Shown: positions 5,377 through 6,326 of the stretch, one piece after another
How the letters are laid out: each line of letters begins with the position of its first letter
How positions within the stretch are numbered: the first letter of the stretch is position 1
NCBI GenBank assembly: GCA_014379885.1
Contig: JACMKW010000333.1
Location: 1 to 6,326 of the forward strand
Source of the DNA: Rhizobacter sp.
GTDB lineage: Bacteria > Pseudomonadota > Gammaproteobacteria > Burkholderiales > Burkholderiaceae
Direction of reading: 5' to 3'
DNA: 6,326 bases
Made by a program: the position numbers and the translations under genes
Notes under the pieces: model-generated
What the model saw: the letters and a program-made list of their open reading frames with translations, nothing else
Told to the model about the DNA's origin: nothing
Database searches by the model: none

Positions 5377-6326
5377 TCACTTCTGGATCATGTAATCGGG
5401 CGAAGCCATCGTCAGCAAGATGCCGATGAAGACCCGGTCTCGCCTGGCTGCGTCGATGTTGGTCTGGTTTGTGGTGGGGATGCTTCGCCCGGTGATGCCA
5501 GCCAGCACCTGGGTGCGCAGCGCAGGGCTCATCTGGCCCGACATCAGCAGCAGGTTGAGCCGGTCGACCAGGGCCGTGGGGTTGTCGGCGAGTGCAATTT
5601 CGGCGCTGAAGTCGAGCTGGATGTCGCGCGCGGTGTTCACCGTGAGCCAGTTGGCGCGCAAGTAGTTGAGATAACCCGCCACCGACACTTCGTTGGCCAG
5701 TTGCAGCTCGGGCGACACCAGCCCGGCGTCTGCGGCCGCGCTGTTGGGCGGTGTGAAACCGGGGCGAAAGAAATTGAACACCGAGGGCGATCGCAGGGCG
5801 GTCTGGCCCAGGTTGTTGGTGGTGTTGTCGGTGTTGTCCAGGCCGCTGAACTCGCCGCTGGTCGAGCGCGCTTTGAAGGCACGCAGGAAATGCGACAGGC
5901 GCAGCAGTGGCTCGCGCAGCTTGCCGTAGCTGTTGCTGGCGTCGTTGGCGGTGCGTGCTTCCGAATCGAGCAGGATGGCGCGGAACACCGCCTTCATGTC
6001 GCCTCGCACGCCAGAGCCGTTGTTGTTGAAGGCGGCGGCCACACGGCCCACGTACGCCGGGCTCGGGTTGCTGGTCACCATGCGCTGGATCAGCAGCTTG
6101 CCGATGAAGGGGCCCACGTTGCGGTGGTTGAAGAGCGTGTCGAGAGCGATGCGCAGGTCGGCATCGGCATTGGCAGTGCTGTTGGCGGGAATCACGGCGC
6201 CGAGGAAGCGCTTCTCACTCACCGAGTGGTACTGGTTGTAGGCCTGCATGGGCCGGAAGTCGCGCTCCGGGTTGGCGTTGCCCCCAAAGAAGCGGCTGTT
6301 GGTGCGGTCGACCAGGGCCGGGCCGG
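5377..6326 (-). CDS. DUF1800 family protein, C-terminal part (5' end beyond the right edge)
   Basis: The last 315 residues of a DUF1800 (PF08811) protein, a family of uncharacterised, usually exported proteins nearly always encoded next to DUF1501. The frame is open to the right edge. Upstream of the Met at 6249 it reads RFFGGNANPERDFRP and continues into MQAYNQYHS, which is family sequence, so that Met is internal. Recognisable family stretches are the segment with NADADLRIALDTLFNH, then GPFIGKLLIQRMVTSNPSP, then NNNGSGVRGDMKAVFRAILL, and the ending ASPDYMIQK. The TGA at 5377-5379 lies 14 nt before the DUF1501 ATG, so the two are likely one transcript with this gene first among those visible. 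Any signal peptide and the promoter are outside the window. The function is unknown; the family call is firm. Confidence 0.88.
   Translation of the reverse strand, partial: GPALVDRTNSRFFGGNANPERDFRPMQAYNQYHSVSEKRFLGAVIPANSTANADADLRIALDTLFNHRNVGPFIGKLLIQRMVTSNPSPAYVGRVAAAFNNNGSGVRGDMKAVFRAILLDSEARTANDASNSYGKLREPLLRLSHFLRAFKARSTSGEFSGLDNTDNTTNNLGQTALRSPSVFNFFRPGFTPPNSAAADAGLVSPELQLANEVSVAGYLNYLRANWLTVNTARDIQLDFSAEIALADNPTALVDRLNLLLMSGQMSPALRTQVLAGITGRSIPTTNQTNIDAARRDRVFIGILLTMASPDYMIQK

Noticed and set aside
5378..5380. GTG at 5380 as the DUF1501 start, overlapping the upstream stop
   Set aside because: The AGGAG ribosome site would fall inside the coding region. The ATG at 5362 has correct spacing and places the Tat motif normally.
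6247..6249. ATG at 6249 as the start of the DUF1800 gene
   Set aside because: The frame stays open to the right edge, and the upstream residues read as continuing family sequence. This Met is internal.

Overview
The window looks like chromosomal DNA of a Burkholderiales betaproteobacterium, most likely Comamonadaceae (Acidovorax/Hydrogenophaga/Variovorax/Rhodoferax type). The reasons are the high GC content, the protein families present, the porin-glnK-amtB gene order, and an imperfect inverted repeat of the CCGTTCG...TGTCGAAG type that is scattered through genomes of this group. The assignment rests on pattern memory; no search was run.

Left part (1-1641): a minus-strand nitrogen operon reads porin (TorF/TIGR02001-like, 615-1349), then the PII protein glnK (246-584), then the ammonium transporter amtB (5' end only, 1-220, running off the left edge). 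Upstream of the porin is a regulatory region that can be read directly. It has a sigma-54 -24/-12 promoter with exact GG-N10-GC spacing (1398-1413), a perfect 7-bp-arm inverted repeat (1422-1440), and two NtrC-type GCAC-N7-GTGC boxes with centres 40 bp apart (1475-1489 and 1514-1530). This is the layout of a promoter activated by NtrC under nitrogen limitation, and it places the porin in the nitrogen regulon together with glnK-amtB.

Middle (1642-3279): a complete plus-strand comM/yifB gene, encoding a Mg-chelatase-like AAA+ ATPase that acts in natural transformation, starts divergently from the nitrogen operon. It is followed by a short convergent intergenic region holding the dispersed inverted repeat (3190-3258).

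Right part (3280-6326): a tightly packed minus-strand unit reads DUF1800 protein (3' part only, running off the right edge), then a DUF1501 protein with a Tat signal, then a glycine-zipper 2TM membrane protein. Gaps are 14 and 13 nt, so these are probably one transcript. DUF1800-DUF1501 is a well-known but functionally unexplained pair of exported proteins; the glycine-zipper protein is an added third member here.

Most of the window is ordinary core or near-core gene content. I see no mobile element, tRNA, rRNA, CRISPR array or obvious new defence system. The points most worth a second look are the sigma-54/NtrC control region with its extra inverted repeat, the porin as part of an ammonium-uptake operon, and the DUF1800/DUF1501/glycine-zipper unit.
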